Program-made: the position numbers and the translations under genes
Part shown: piece after piece, positions 21,099 through 30,334 of the stretch
Layout of the letters: every line of letters starts with the position of its first letter
How positions within the stretch are numbered: the first letter of the stretch is position 1
The notes under the pieces: generated by a model
Seen by the model: the letters and a program-made list of their open reading frames with translations, nothing else
The model's database searches: none
Told to the model about the DNA's origin: nothing
Assembly: GCF_000177635.2 (NCBI RefSeq)
Contig: NC_014836.1
Span: forward strand, 2,244,001 to 2,308,000
DNA length: 64,000 bases
DNA from: Desulfurispirillum indicum S5
GTDB lineage: Bacteria; Chrysiogenota; Chrysiogenetes; Chrysiogenales; Chrysiogenaceae
Direction of reading: 5' to 3'

Positions 21099-22814
21099 TC
21101 AGGTCGTGCCATCCTCCGGGCACAGGGGAAGGCTGATATTCACGCGCACGCCACCGATGGTATTTTCCACGCTGATTGTGCCACCCATGTTCTCCTCAAT
21201 GGCGATTCTGGCAAAGTAGAGACCCAGGCCGCGTCCAGGAATCATATGGTGGTTGGAGATATAAGGCATGAACATCTGCTCCATGGCGTGGGCCGCCAGG
21301 GGCTCTCCGGTGTTGGTGATGCGGATACACATGAAAGCGGCGTCGGTAGTACTTTCAATCAGGATGCGGACAGGAGCGGAAGGCTTCCTGGCCCGATAGC
21401 GTTCTATGGCTTCGCGGGCGTTGGAGAGAATTGCCAGCAGAGCCTGGGTGAACTCGTACTCATACCCCCGGACCAGTGCCTGAGGGCGCTCCGCGTCGTA
21501 CTCCAGCTCAATGCGTTCGGCGCTGAACTGGCTGCCCACCAGTTTCAGGAGCTCATGAATACTGGTATTCGGGGAGAAGGCACCCACATCGTACCTGGGG
21601 CGCAGAAAGTGGTCAAAGCGGTCGATAACTTCCGACATCTCCTCGATCTTGCCAAGGGCTTCACCAACTCCCTGCCGCAGATACCGGGCGTCCATTTCAC
21701 CGTAATCCTGGGTATCGATCATATCCTGCAGGGCCAGGGAGAGGGCGGTCAGGGGCTGGCGCCAGTGGTGGGCGATGGCGGTGATGATATTGCTGGCGGT
21801 GGTGCTGCGCACCTGGCGCAGAAAGGTTTCGCTGCGACTGCGGTCGAGGGCGCTGGCGATCAGGTCGGCCAGAACCCGCAGCAGGGATACTTCGTCCTCC
21901 TGCCACTGGCGCAGGCTGCGCACGGAGTCAAACCCAAGAAAGCCCATCAGCCCGTGATTTCCCCACAGGGGAACAACCGCCAGTGAAAGCACCCCCTGGG
22001 GTTCGAGAATTTCCCGCTCCGCCTGCCAGTCCGGGCCAAGGGTGGCAACTTCGGGGATAAGAATATTCTCCCGCCGGGCAAGGGTACTGATCCAGGCGGG
22101 AAAGAGGGAGCAGGGCACCGACTGCAGATTCTCCCGCTCCGGCGAAATGCCAGCGGCGCACCATTCGTGGGTGTTATCCATGGTGGTCATGGCGTCATCA
22201 AAGAAGAATATATAGGAGCGATCCGCGCGACACAGCTCGCCAATACGGGACAGGGCGTCCTCGATGGTGCCATCGAGACGGGCAGGGGACGCGGCCATAA
22301 AACGTGCCGACAGGAGCATGATCTGACGGGCCAGCTCCTGGCGATACTGCAGGTCCCGTTCCGACTCCACCTGCAGCACCGCCCGTTCCAGAGAGGTGAC
22401 GATAGTCTGCAGCAAGGAGCGCTCTTCCGGCAGAAACGCTGCCTGGGCACCGGGCTCATCGGCGGCGACGATCACGCACACTTCAACGCGCCCGCGCAGG
22501 ACTCCGCGCACCCACAGAGGCGCCTGCAGGCAGGTGGCGGTGACATCAAAGTTTCCCGATTGAAAAATTTTTCCGTCAAACTGAATTGAGGCACTGGTCT
22601 GGTGGGGGTTTTGCCAGCTGGCGGGGATCAGCTCACAGGTGTGCTGAAAGAGGCGATCCAGATCAAGACTGCTATCGGCGATAAGCCGGGAGAGCGAGTG
22701 CAGGCACTCCAGTTCCTTGGTGCGTTCACGCAGCTGACGCAGGAGCTCCTCCGATGACCCCGCCGGAGCCTGGGGCGAGCCTTCGCCCCAGATTGGCAGC
22801 CCCTCGGCGCTCAT
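21099..22814 (-). CDS. Soluble GAF-domain sensor histidine kinase
   Basis: 571 residues with no membrane segment, so cytoplasmic. Two GAF-like regions (about residues 50-160 and 175-330; SYIFFFDDAMTTMDNTHEWCAAGISPE is typical of the second) precede the H-box AHHWRQPLTALSLALQDM. An ATPase domain follows, with NAREAI, GEPL and GRGLGLYFARIAIEENMGGTISVENTIGG. Kinases with the HxWRQPL box are common in delta/epsilonproteobacteria. Its start overlaps the trpB stop by ATGA, so both are made from one message. No response regulator is adjacent. Confidence 0.9.
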   Translation of the reverse strand: MSAEGLPIWGEGSPQAPAGSSEELLRQLRERTKELECLHSLSRLIADSSLDLDRLFQHTCELIPASWQNPHQTSASIQFDGKIFQSGNFDVTATCLQAPLWVRGVLRGRVEVCVIVAADEPGAQAAFLPEERSLLQTIVTSLERAVLQVESERDLQYRQELARQIMLLSARFMAASPARLDGTIEDALSRIGELCRADRSYIFFFDDAMTTMDNTHEWCAAGISPERENLQSVPCSLFPAWISTLARRENILIPEVATLGPDWQAEREILEPQGVLSLAVVPLWGNHGLMGFLGFDSVRSLRQWQEDEVSLLRVLADLIASALDRSRSETFLRQVRSTTASNIITAIAHHWRQPLTALSLALQDMIDTQDYGEMDARYLRQGVGEALGKIEEMSEVIDRFDHFLRPRYDVGAFSPNTSIHELLKLVGSQFSAERIELEYDAERPQALVRGYEYEFTQALLAILSNAREAIERYRARKPSAPVRILIESTTDAAFMCIRITNTGEPLAAHAMEQMFMPYISNHHMIPGRGLGLYFARIAIEENMGGTISVENTIGGVRVNISLPLCPEDGTT

Positions 22815-23980
22815 GGCTGAAGTTTCTCCTGCAAAATACCCATATCCTTGTCGCCACGGCCACTGAGAGTAACCACGATATGGCAGCCAGGGCCATGCTT
22901 GGCCGCAACCACAGGAATAGCCGCAATGGCGTGGCTGGATTCCAGGGCGGGCAGGATACCTTCGCAGCGGGCCAGCTCCATGCAGGCGGCCAGGGCCTGT
23001 TCGTCGGTGGCGTCGATATACTCCACCCGTCCACTGTCGGCCAGCCAGGCCAGTTCAGGGCCGACACCAGGATAGTCAAGACCGGCGGAGACGGAGTGGG
23101 TGTCACGGATATTGCCATTTTCGTCACACATGAAGTAGGAGAAAAACCCGTGCAGAATACCCTTGTTGCCCTCGCTGATGGGGGCCGCGTGCTGGCCACT
23201 GGCCAGGCCGTAACCGCCCGCCTCGACACCGTAGAGCCTGACATCGCGATCTTCATAGTAACCGCTGAAGGTACCAATGGCATTAGAGCCACCACCCACG
23301 CAGGCGATGACCGCATCGGGATGGCGCAGGTGCTGCTGGTAGAACTGGGAGCGGATTTCGCTGCCAATCACCGACTGGAAGGTCTGCACAATTTTTGGAT
23401 AGGGTGAGGGGCCCAGGGCCGAGCCGATGATGTAATAGGTGTCGTCAGCCGTGGCAATCCAGTTGCGAATGGCTTCGCTGGTGGCATCCTTGAGGGTTTT
23501 GGAGCCCGACTCCACCAGCTGGATCTGGGCGCCCAGCAGGCGCATGCGGAAGAGGTTGGCCTCCTGGCGTCTGGCGTCCACGCTGCCCATGAAGACCGTA
23601 CACTCCAGACCCAGCAGAGCCGCCGCCGTAGCCGTGGCGACGCCATGCTGACCGGCACCGGTTTCGGCAATGACCCGTTTTTTTCCCATACGCTTGGCCA
23701 GCAGCGCCTGGCCGATGGTGTTGTTGATCTTGTGGGCTCCCGTATGGGCCAGATCTTCGCGTTTCAGGTACACCTGGCAATCATATTTACGGCTGAGATT
23801 GGCGGCATGAAAGAGGGGTGTGGAGCGCCCCACATAATGGGTGAGGATATGCTGAAATTCCTGCAGAAACGCGGGGTCGCGCAGGGCTTCTCCAAAGGCT
23901 TCGGTGAGCTCGGCCAGCGGCCGATGCAACACTTCCGGGACATAGGCTCCACCGTAGGGGCCATAGGTATAGGTTCGCAT
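22811..23980 (-). CDS. trpB: Tryptophan synthase beta chain
   Basis: 389 residues, normal length for TrpB1. It condenses indole with serine using PLP. Visible motifs are the PLP lysine in HTGAHKINN, AETGAGQHGVATA, CVGGGSNAIG, HSVSAGLDYPGVGPE and LSGRGDKD. No trpA or other trp gene is adjacent. Instead the gene overlaps a sensor kinase gene by ATGA, an unusual pairing. trpA and the rest of the pathway should lie elsewhere. Confidence 0.96.
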   Translation of the reverse strand: MRTYTYGPYGGAYVPEVLHRPLAELTEAFGEALRDPAFLQEFQHILTHYVGRSTPLFHAANLSRKYDCQVYLKREDLAHTGAHKINNTIGQALLAKRMGKKRVIAETGAGQHGVATATAAALLGLECTVFMGSVDARRQEANLFRMRLLGAQIQLVESGSKTLKDATSEAIRNWIATADDTYYIIGSALGPSPYPKIVQTFQSVIGSEIRSQFYQQHLRHPDAVIACVGGGSNAIGTFSGYYEDRDVRLYGVEAGGYGLASGQHAAPISEGNKGILHGFFSYFMCDENGNIRDTHSVSAGLDYPGVGPELAWLADSGRVEYIDATDEQALAACMELARCEGILPALESSHAIAAIPVVAAKHGPGCHIVVTLSGRGDKDMGILQEKLQP

Positions 23981-24080
23981 AGCATACTCTCTTGCTGAAT
24001 TCGCCCTGGGGCACAGTAGTAGATCCGCTTATCATGCCATGAAATACCGGTGCTGACTATGGAAAATCCCCATGCCAACG

Positions 24081-24108
24081 AAAAAAGGGTGGGCCTTACG
24101 GCCCACCC
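24081..24108 (-). terminator. Intrinsic terminator for the octaheme cytochrome gene
   Basis: GGGTGGGCC-TTAC-GGCCCACCC forms a 9-bp stem; on the minus strand it is followed by six T. It lies 20 bases past the cytochrome stop. Confidence 0.88.
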
Positions 24109-24127
24109 GAAGCAAAACAGGTCATGG

Positions 24128-25540
24128 TCATTTATTCCGCGAGGTACCGCCGGTCATGGGATCAGAGCCGTATCCCAGCGCCTTCCAGTCCAGACGACCC
24201 TGAGGGCTGTGGCAATCGGCGCATTTCAGGGCCTGCTCCTTGGGAGCTACCTGGTGGCTGACGGAGATATACTCGATGGTCCTGGCGAAATCAAAGGAAC
24301 CACTGTATTCCATACCAGCCCCCTTGGCTCCTTCCACCAGAGCCTTCTGCCAGTCCAGGTGGCTCCAGTAACCCTGGAAGGTGTGCGGCGTCAGCAGGTA
24401 GAGGTGACGGGTGTCATAGGGTTGATTGCCCAGGTGCTCCTTGAAGGGATAGATCTTGGCCTTCTTGTCTTTGATGTCGCCCACAGGCTTGTTTATGGAG
24501 GTCATCTGCTTGGGATCGATTTTGTCACCCTTCATATAACGCTCTATCTGGCCGTTATACCACAGATAGGCGGGCATCACGTCCTTGCCCCACTCGAATG
24601 TCCCCTTGGTGGGATAGTAGGTTTCGCGATCGTGGTCGCCTTCCCATTCGGGATCTTTTTTCTTGCCGGAAGTGGACCAGTCCCACAGAACCTTGGAGTG
24701 CTGACCACGGGAGTGGGCAGGAATGTGACAGGTCTGGCAGGCGATGGCATCCAGGTGCTTGGCCATCAGGGGGTTGCTCTTGTGCACATCAGCGTGGCAG
24801 TCGCTGCAGCTGACCCGGCCCTCGTGGGTTGCCATCATGGTGGAGGCTCCCTTGACGCGGTGCTTGTCGGCGGTATGGCAGTCAACGCAAGTCATGTTGG
24901 CTGGGGCACTCATGTGAACGTCCAGGCTGCGATTCGCCGTGTACAGCGATGAATCCAAGCCGCCGTGCTTGACGGCATCTCCCCCACCGCCGTAGAAGTG
25001 GCAGGTGCCGCAGTTGATCATGGATGGCTTGCCCACGCTCTGGGCGGCCTTCAACAGTCCACCGCTTTCCACATAGGCTTTACTGACCGTACCAGCTCCA
25101 CCACTGCGCTTGGCACCGAAGTAGTCGCCTTCACTGGTATGACAGACAAGACAGTCGATATTGACGGGGTTGCTGTGGTCAAAACTGCTGTCTCTCCAGC
25201 CATAACCAGCATGGCATCCAGTACAGCTGGCCATATTCTGGGGATTGGTGCCACCTTCAACGGAAATACAGAAGTTGTTGATCATGTTACGCTTACCGTA
25301 TTCCTCTTTGGATGACTCCATTCCCTTGACATGATTTGGCTTCCCGGCCCACTTCCAGTGCGCGGTCTGCATAAAATCCCTGCCCTGCTGGGAGTGGCAC
25401 TCAAGACACTTTTTGGTGACCTCGGGGCCACTTTTGAACTCACCTTGAATAAACATGGAATGGTCAAGCCCCGCTGATGCGAAACCCGCCAGAGCCAGTG
25501 CGAAAAAGAAGACCGAAAAAACCGACAACACACGCTTCAT
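24128..25540 (-). CDS. Octaheme c-type cytochrome, tetrathionate reductase (OTR) family
   Basis: 470 residues with a Sec signal peptide (FFFALALAGFASAG). Eight CXXCH heme sites are present: residues 45-49, 106-110, 130-134, 177-181, 218-222, 245-249, 268-272 and one near 445 (CADCH). The spacing and the segments NNFCISVEGG, HWKWAGKPNH and HTFQGYWSHLDW fit the OTR family, whose Shewanella member reduces tetrathionate, nitrite and hydroxylamine in vitro. It would act in the periplasm in anaerobic respiration or detoxification. It is monocistronic, with GGAGAGAG as ribosome-binding site and a GC-rich hairpin (25566-25581) upstream of the start. The physiological substrate is uncertain. Confidence 0.88.
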   Translation of the reverse strand: MKRVLSVFSVFFFALALAGFASAGLDHSMFIQGEFKSGPEVTKKCLECHSQQGRDFMQTAHWKWAGKPNHVKGMESSKEEYGKRNMINNFCISVEGGTNPQNMASCTGCHAGYGWRDSSFDHSNPVNIDCLVCHTSEGDYFGAKRSGGAGTVSKAYVESGGLLKAAQSVGKPSMINCGTCHFYGGGGDAVKHGGLDSSLYTANRSLDVHMSAPANMTCVDCHTADKHRVKGASTMMATHEGRVSCSDCHADVHKSNPLMAKHLDAIACQTCHIPAHSRGQHSKVLWDWSTSGKKKDPEWEGDHDRETYYPTKGTFEWGKDVMPAYLWYNGQIERYMKGDKIDPKQMTSINKPVGDIKDKKAKIYPFKEHLGNQPYDTRHLYLLTPHTFQGYWSHLDWQKALVEGAKGAGMEYSGSFDFARTIEYISVSHQVAPKEQALKCADCHSPQGRLDWKALGYGSDPMTGGTSRNK

Positions 25541-25787
25541 ACACTCTCTCCAGATTATAAAGAATACCCCCTTGGCGGGGGCTCAGACGCACTGTTTTCG
25601 TGAGACATTTCACGAACATTTTCATGACATTATAGCCATTCATTGAAATGCATCAATTCTTTTTTCGCCATACGCGAATATTTCTGGAGCGCTGACGGTA
25701 TGCGAAAATACCCGAATCGGACCAGCAGGTGGAAAAGTCACTGGCGCACGGCGCCAACGATACAGGTTGAACGGGAGCCCGCCATGA

Positions 25788-27479
25788 TCAGATTCTGCGC
25801 AGCTCGATACCGTACTTTTTGATGCGATAGTTGAGCTGGCGCACGGTCATGCCCAGCAAGCGGGCGGCCTTGGCCTGTACCCAGCCGGCTTCCTCCAGGG
25901 CCTGAAGCACCCGCTCATATTCATTGGCGGAAATCGCCGCCTGGGGCGGCGCCACCTGGCGGGGCAGATCCATGGCTGGCGGGACAGCAGGGGCGGACGC
26001 TCCTGCTGCTCCTCCAACGGGCGGAGCCGGCTGGTTAAATTCCTCGTTGAGGACTGACTCGATGATATGGGAGTAGCACACTTCGCCACGCATGCAGGAA
26101 ACGTCGGTGGGTTGAATGGAGTTGCCTTCGGCGGACAGGGCGGCGCGCTCGATACAGTTTTCCAGCTCCCGGATATTGCCGGGGTAGTTGCAGCGAGCAA
26201 GGGCGCTCATGGCGGCGGGGCTGATATCCAGCTTGCGGCCGTACTCCTTGTTCAGCCGCTGCAGGATATGATTGGCCAGCAGGGGAATGTCCTCCTTGCG
26301 CTTGCGCAGGGAGGGCAGAAAGATGGTCACCACGTTGAGGCGATAGTAAAGGTCCAGGCGGAAGCGACCGGCCTTCACCTCATCTTCAAGATTCTTGTTG
26401 GTGGCGGCAATGATGCGCACATCCACCGCGATGGTGCTGGTACCCCCCAGGCGCTCCACTTCCCGCTCCTGAATAATGCGCAGCAGCTTGCTCTGGGCCG
26501 CCAGGGGAATGTCGCCGATCTCGTCCAGGAAGATGGTGCCGCCATCGGCCAGCTCAAACTTGCCCTTCTTCTGGCCCGACGCGCCGGTAAAAGCGCCCTT
26601 CTCATAACCGAACATTTCGCTCTCCACCAGGTCGTGGGGAATAGCGGCACAGTTGACGGCAATAAAGGGCTTGGTGGCCCGGTCACTGTTAAAGTGGATG
26701 GTCTTGGCCACCACCTCCTTACCCGTGCCGCTTTCGCCCCGAATCAGGACAGTGGAACGGGCCCTGGCGACCATGTTGATCTTCTCGAAAACCCGCTTCA
26801 TGGGTTTGCTCTGCCCCACCAGCCCCTGGAAGGAGAACTTGCTGACCACTTCGTTCTGCAGGCGGCTCTTCTCCTCCTGCAGTTTCTGACGTTCGTCCTC
26901 GATGGTCCTGATCTTCTCCAGAAAGGAGGCCAGCAGCGAGGATATCATCTTCAGCAGGTTGAATTCGCTGGAGTAGCTGTAGATATCCCCAACGTTGCGA
27001 TCCACGGCCAGCACGCCGTAAATGCGGGACTTTTCGCCCACGATGGGTACCGCCAGGAAGCTGAGTTTTTCATCTTTCAGGTCGCGTCCGGCGCGATTGA
27101 GGAAGGTGGGCTCCTCGCTGATATCGGGAATCAGAATGGGCATGCCCAGCTTGAACACCTTGCCCACAATGCCCTCGCCGGAACGGTAGCGCAGCTTTTC
27201 CAGCTCCTGCTGGGAAATACCCATGGAAACCGCCACCGAAAGCTGGTCGATGGCATCATCATAGAGCAGCACCATGCCTCGCTTCATGTTAAAGGCATTG
27301 GCCAGCACCGCCAGCACGTTTTTCAGCGCGTTGTTGCGGAAGTAGGATGAGGAGAGCACCCGGCTGATTTCATAAATCGTGTCGAGAGAGAGCTTATAGT
27401 AACTAATGCGATTATTCATGGGGGCACTTCGCTGGAGTAATCTTGATACTGGTGGATCTATAACATTGGTGGCTGGCAT
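25788..27479 (-). CDS. nifA: Nitrogen-fixation transcriptional activator NifA
   Basis: 563 residues. An N-terminal GAF domain (about 30-190) precedes the sigma-54 AAA+ domain with Walker A GESGTGKE, the sigma-contact loop GAFTGA and Walker [14 protein letters not shown]-terminal Fis-type helix-turn-helix follows ([24 protein letters not shown]). Cys430 and Cys442 (x11 spacing) plus a linker pair Cys462/Cys468 resemble the metal/redox cysteines of oxygen-sensitive NifA proteins, although the linker spacing is x5 rather than x4. The ATG at 27479 has GGGAGG upstream; an internal ATG at 27419 lacks one. It is the last gene of the nifB-mop-nifA unit. Confidence 0.9.
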   Translation of the reverse strand: MPATNVIDPPVSRLLQRSAPMNNRISYYKLSLDTIYEISRVLSSSYFRNNALKNVLAVLANAFNMKRGMVLLYDDAIDQLSVAVSMGISQQELEKLRYRSGEGIVGKVFKLGMPILIPDISEEPTFLNRAGRDLKDEKLSFLAVPIVGEKSRIYGVLAVDRNVGDIYSYSSEFNLLKMISSLLASFLEKIRTIEDERQKLQEEKSRLQNEVVSKFSFQGLVGQSKPMKRVFEKINMVARARSTVLIRGESGTGKEVVAKTIHFNSDRATKPFIAVNCAAIPHDLVESEMFGYEKGAFTGASGQKKGKFELADGGTIFLDEIGDIPLAAQSKLLRIIQEREVERLGGTSTIAVDVRIIAATNKNLEDEVKAGRFRLDLYYRLNVVTIFLPSLRKRKEDIPLLANHILQRLNKEYGRKLDISPAAMSALARCNYPGNIRELENCIERAALSAEGNSIQPTDVSCMRGEVCYSHIIESVLNEEFNQPAPPVGGAAGASAPAVPPAMDLPRQVAPPQAAISANEYERVLQALEEAGWVQAKAARLLGMTVRQLNYRIKKYGIELRRI

Positions 27480-27563
27480 ACCATACCTCCCACAGGGTTA
27501 TGCCATATTGCGGCAGCATAAAGACAGCAGCTCCTGGCACTAGGTTCAGCAAAGCCGACGCTC

Positions 27564-27851
27564 TTACAACAGACGCGGCTGGGGCAAATGGAATTCCATA
27601 TTGTGGCGGCCCTGTCCGTAGAGGCGGAAGAAGTCCTGAACATCCCGGAACAGCGTGATATCCTTGCCCTCGATCATGCAGAAGACCTCGCGGTTCAGCT
27701 CAACTCCGGCCGTCAGCACTTCTGAAGTGGGCATCAACACACTGAAAATGCGTTTGCCGGAGCGGATGGTGACACTGGCCATTCCATGTCCACGGTCCAG
27801 GTCTTCCACCACACCTTTGATAATCTTGCCTTCCATCATACGTCCGCTCAT
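27564..27851 (-). CDS. Small Mop/TOBE-like molybdate-binding protein
   Basis: 95 residues. The core (KIIKGVVEDLDRGHGMASVTIRSG, then a variable strand, GVELNREVFCMIEGKDITLF) follows the Mop/TOBE pattern of molbindins and ModE/ModC tails, which bind molybdate as oligomers. Location between nifB and nifA suggests storage or sensing of molybdate for the nitrogenase cofactor. The start overlaps the nifB stop (ATGA). The call rests on pattern and context, not on an alignment I could run. Confidence 0.65.
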   Translation of the reverse strand: MSGRMMEGKIIKGVVEDLDRGHGMASVTIRSGKRIFSVLMPTSEVLTAGVELNREVFCMIEGKDITLFRDVQDFFRLYGQGRHNMEFHLPQPRLL

Positions 27852-28774
27852 TGTCCTACCTCCTGAAAGTTCAGTTCCAGATCCTGACCCAGCAGGCCCA
27901 CCGCGTCAGCACGGCACTGCTTGCAGTGTTTCATGACCCGGGAGAAACTGCCCATGACCGCCGTGCCCGCTTCGCGAGCCTGATCCAACTCCGCTGTGTC
28001 CGGCTCCCGCAGGCCGATCTCGCCGAAATACGTCCCATGCTCCGGCTTGCAGATCAGGGGCACGATATTGTGGATAAAGACACCCAGCTCGCGGATCTTT
28101 TTCGATACCTCCAGAATATGAGTGCCGTTGATTTCGGGAATGAGCACCGTATTCACCTTCACAATGCCCTCCAGCTCCACCGTGCGACCAATGCCTTCCA
28201 GTTGCCGCTCCAGCAGCAGGGAAGCGCCTTCTTCGCCGTAATACCGTTTGCCGTCCAGCGCCACCCATTTGTAGATGGAAGCACTGATAGCGGGATCAAT
28301 CGCGTTCATGGTCACCGTCAGATGCTCCACCCCGAGGCGCACCAGATCAGCAGCGTAGCGCGGCAGCATCAGCCCGTTCGTGCTCAGGCACAGTTTCAGG
28401 TTGGGATCGTGCTCACGAATCAGTTCGAAGGTACGCAGGGTGGCATCGGGATTGGCCAGGCCATCACCGGGACCGGCAATACCCACCACACTCAGAGTCG
28501 GCAACTTCTCCTGGACCAGCTTCACCCTCTCCAGTGCCTGCTGCGGGGTTATCACTCGGCTGGTCACGCCGGGGCGTGACTCATTGGAGCAATCGTATTT
28601 ACGATTACAGTAGTTGCACTGCACATTGCAGGCAGGAGCAACGGGCAGATGAATACGGGCATACTTTCCATGGGCTTTGGCACAAAAGCAGGGATGGTTG
28701 GCTATGCGTTTTTTTATATCAGCCATCCGCTGCTGCTCTTTGGCATGGCGCTGTTCACATTGTCCGTTTGGCAT
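27848..28774 (-). CDS. nifB: Nitrogenase cofactor biosynthesis radical SAM protein NifB
   Basis: 308 residues from the ATG at 28774, preceded by CTGGAGG. The radical-SAM motif CNVQCNYCNRKYDC (Cx3Cx2C) lies near the N-terminus, preceded by the HPCFCAKAHGKYARIHLPVAP block typical of NifB, with GIAGPGDGLANP and a C-terminal HCKQCRADAVG. NifB makes the 8Fe-9S-C NifB-co core. This form lacks the C-terminal NifX-like domain, as in many anaerobes. It heads a nifB-mop-nifA operon with a good sigma-54 promoter at 28833-28848. Confidence 0.95.
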   Translation of the reverse strand: MPNGQCEQRHAKEQQRMADIKKRIANHPCFCAKAHGKYARIHLPVAPACNVQCNYCNRKYDCSNESRPGVTSRVITPQQALERVKLVQEKLPTLSVVGIAGPGDGLANPDATLRTFELIREHDPNLKLCLSTNGLMLPRYAADLVRLGVEHLTVTMNAIDPAISASIYKWVALDGKRYYGEEGASLLLERQLEGIGRTVELEGIVKVNTVLIPEINGTHILEVSKKIRELGVFIHNIVPLICKPEHGTYFGEIGLREPDTAELDQAREAGTAVMGSFSRVMKHCKQCRADAVGLLGQDLELNFQEVGQ

Positions 28775-28832
28775 GGTGTCCTCCAGGAGAGTCATTCCCC
28801 CTGACACACTGCCGGGAGGTGTCCCGCAAGAG

Positions 28833-28848
28833 AGCAATCCCGGTGCCA
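28833..28848 (-). promoter_or_regulatory. Sigma-54 promoter for nifB
   Basis: On the minus strand the sequence is TGGCACCGGGATTGCT, an exact match to the -24/-12 consensus TGGCAC-N5-TTGCW, about 58 bases before the nifB start codon. NifA activates such promoters. Confidence 0.88.
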
Positions 28849-28923
28849 TTCAGTTTTCCCCTTATTTTATAATCACATGGAGCACTATCCCCCAGGGGGA
28901 CAAAGCTGACAATTCCTGACAAT

Positions 28924-28939
28924 TGTCACAAAAATGACA
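28924..28939. promoter_or_regulatory. NifA-type upstream activator sequence
   Basis: TGT-N10-ACA, the classical NifA binding pattern, lies 75 bases upstream of the nifB -24 element and 45 bases upstream of the nifV-side element. It partly overlaps a perfect 12-bp palindrome TGACAATTGTCA at 28917-28928. One site may serve both directions. Confidence 0.7.
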
Positions 28940-28983
28940 CAAGCTGACGATCCGCAATGGGCTTCAGCAGGAGAAACGCGATT

Positions 28984-28999
28984 TGGCATCGGGATTGAA
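28984..28999 (+). promoter_or_regulatory. Probable sigma-54 promoter for nifV
   Basis: TGGCATCGGGATTGAA resembles the nifB promoter with the same N5 spacer, but the -12 dinucleotide is GA instead of GC, so it may be weak. It lies 68 bases before the nifV start. Confidence 0.5.
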
Positions 29000-29066
29000 T
29001 AATCACCTTTACAGTACTCTCATGCGGTAAAGCCCGGCCTCACACAAGGCCTGCAAGGAGAACCCT

Positions 29067-30200
29067 ATGCACATCCACATAGACGACACCACCCTGCGCG
29101 ATGGCGCTCAGACTCCGGGGGTCTGTTTCAGCCACCATGAAAAGCTGGCCATTGCCCGCAAACTGGATGCCCTGGGGGTGGAAGAGATTGAAGCGGGAAT
29201 TCCTGTTATGGATGCGCAGGAGCGTCGAACCTTCAGCGCCATCATGGAACTGGGGCTCAAGGCCCGTATTCTGGCCTGGAACCGCGCCCTGGTTTCTGAC
29301 ATAGAGGCCTCGCTGGCTGCCGGAGCGCGGGCAGTGGAAATTTCTCTGCCCCTTTCGGACATCCAGATTCAGGGCAAGCTGAAAAAGAGCCGCGCCTGGG
29401 TGCTGGATCAGCTCAAGCGTGTGCTGGAGTACTGCGTAAAGCACGACCTCTATGTGTCAGTTGGCGGTGAAGACGCTTCACGGGCCGATATGGACTTTCT
29501 GGTGGAGTACGCGCAGGTCATCCGAAACTACGGCGGTCACCGCCTGCGCTTTTGCGATACCGTCGGCGTGCTGGACCCCTTCAGCACCTACGAAAAGATC
29601 TGCACCCTCATCGAGCGCAGCGGCATCGATGTGGAAATCCACACCCACAACGATTTCGGCATGGCCACCGCCAATGCCCTGGCCGCCGTGCGGGCTGGCG
29701 CCCGTTATATCAACACCACCGTCATGGGCCTTGGAGAGCGGGCGGGCAATGCCCCCCTGGAAGAAGTCATCATGGCCCTCAAGCACGTGTGGAAACAGCC
29801 CTGCCCCTACGACACCCGCCAGTTGCGCCCCCTTTCGGAGCTGGTGAGCCAGGCGGCACGGCGGACTATTGAGCCCTACCGGCCCGTCATCGGTCAGTTC
29901 ATGTTCACCCACGAGTCGGGCATCCATACCGATGGCGTCCTGAAAAATCCCGCCAACTACGAAGCCTTCACCCCTGAAGAAGTGGGCCTGAAACGCCGTC
30001 TTGTGGTAGGCAGCCACAGTGGCAGCTCCGTGCTGCATCACAAGCTGGAACTGCTGGGCCTGACCAGCACACCGGAGACCATCAGCCGCATGATGCCCCG
30101 TGTCAAATCCGAAGCCCTGCGCCGCAAGCGCAATCTTACCAATCGGGAACTTCGGCACATTTATCAGGACTGTTCCACGGGTTCATCTCTTTGCAACTGA
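29067..30200 (+). CDS. nifV: Homocitrate synthase NifV
   Basis: 377 residues. It condenses acetyl-CoA and 2-oxoglutarate to homocitrate, the organic ligand of FeMo-co. DDTTLRDGAQTPGV is the N-terminal metal-binding motif of the DRE-TIM family; EIHTHNDFGMATAN carries the HxH metal ligands; GLGERAGNAPLEEV and FTHESGIHTDGV are typical of the homocitrate/isopropylmalate group. The shortened C-terminus without a LeuA regulatory domain and the divergent nifB neighbour favour NifV over LeuA. The start has AAGGAG at 6-base spacing. Confidence 0.92.
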   Translation: MHIHIDDTTLRDGAQTPGVCFSHHEKLAIARKLDALGVEEIEAGIPVMDAQERRTFSAIMELGLKARILAWNRALVSDIEASLAAGARAVEISLPLSDIQIQGKLKKSRAWVLDQLKRVLEYCVKHDLYVSVGGEDASRADMDFLVEYAQVIRNYGGHRLRFCDTVGVLDPFSTYEKICTLIERSGIDVEIHTHNDFGMATANALAAVRAGARYINTTVMGLGERAGNAPLEEVIMALKHVWKQPCPYDTRQLRPLSELVSQAARRTIEPYRPVIGQFMFTHESGIHTDGVLKNPANYEAFTPEEVGLKRRLVVGSHSGSSVLHHKLELLGLTSTPETISRMMPRVKSEALRRKRNLTNRELRHIYQDCSTGSSLCN

Positions 30201-30334
30201 CGCAATATGGTATATTGATTCATTCATCGCCCAAAATGGAACTGCTGTGTTATATTCTCAGCACCCATTGCCGCCCCGGGGCGATGACACCCATGTGGAC
30301 AAGCACTTCCACACCAAAGGTGAGAATCGGTACC

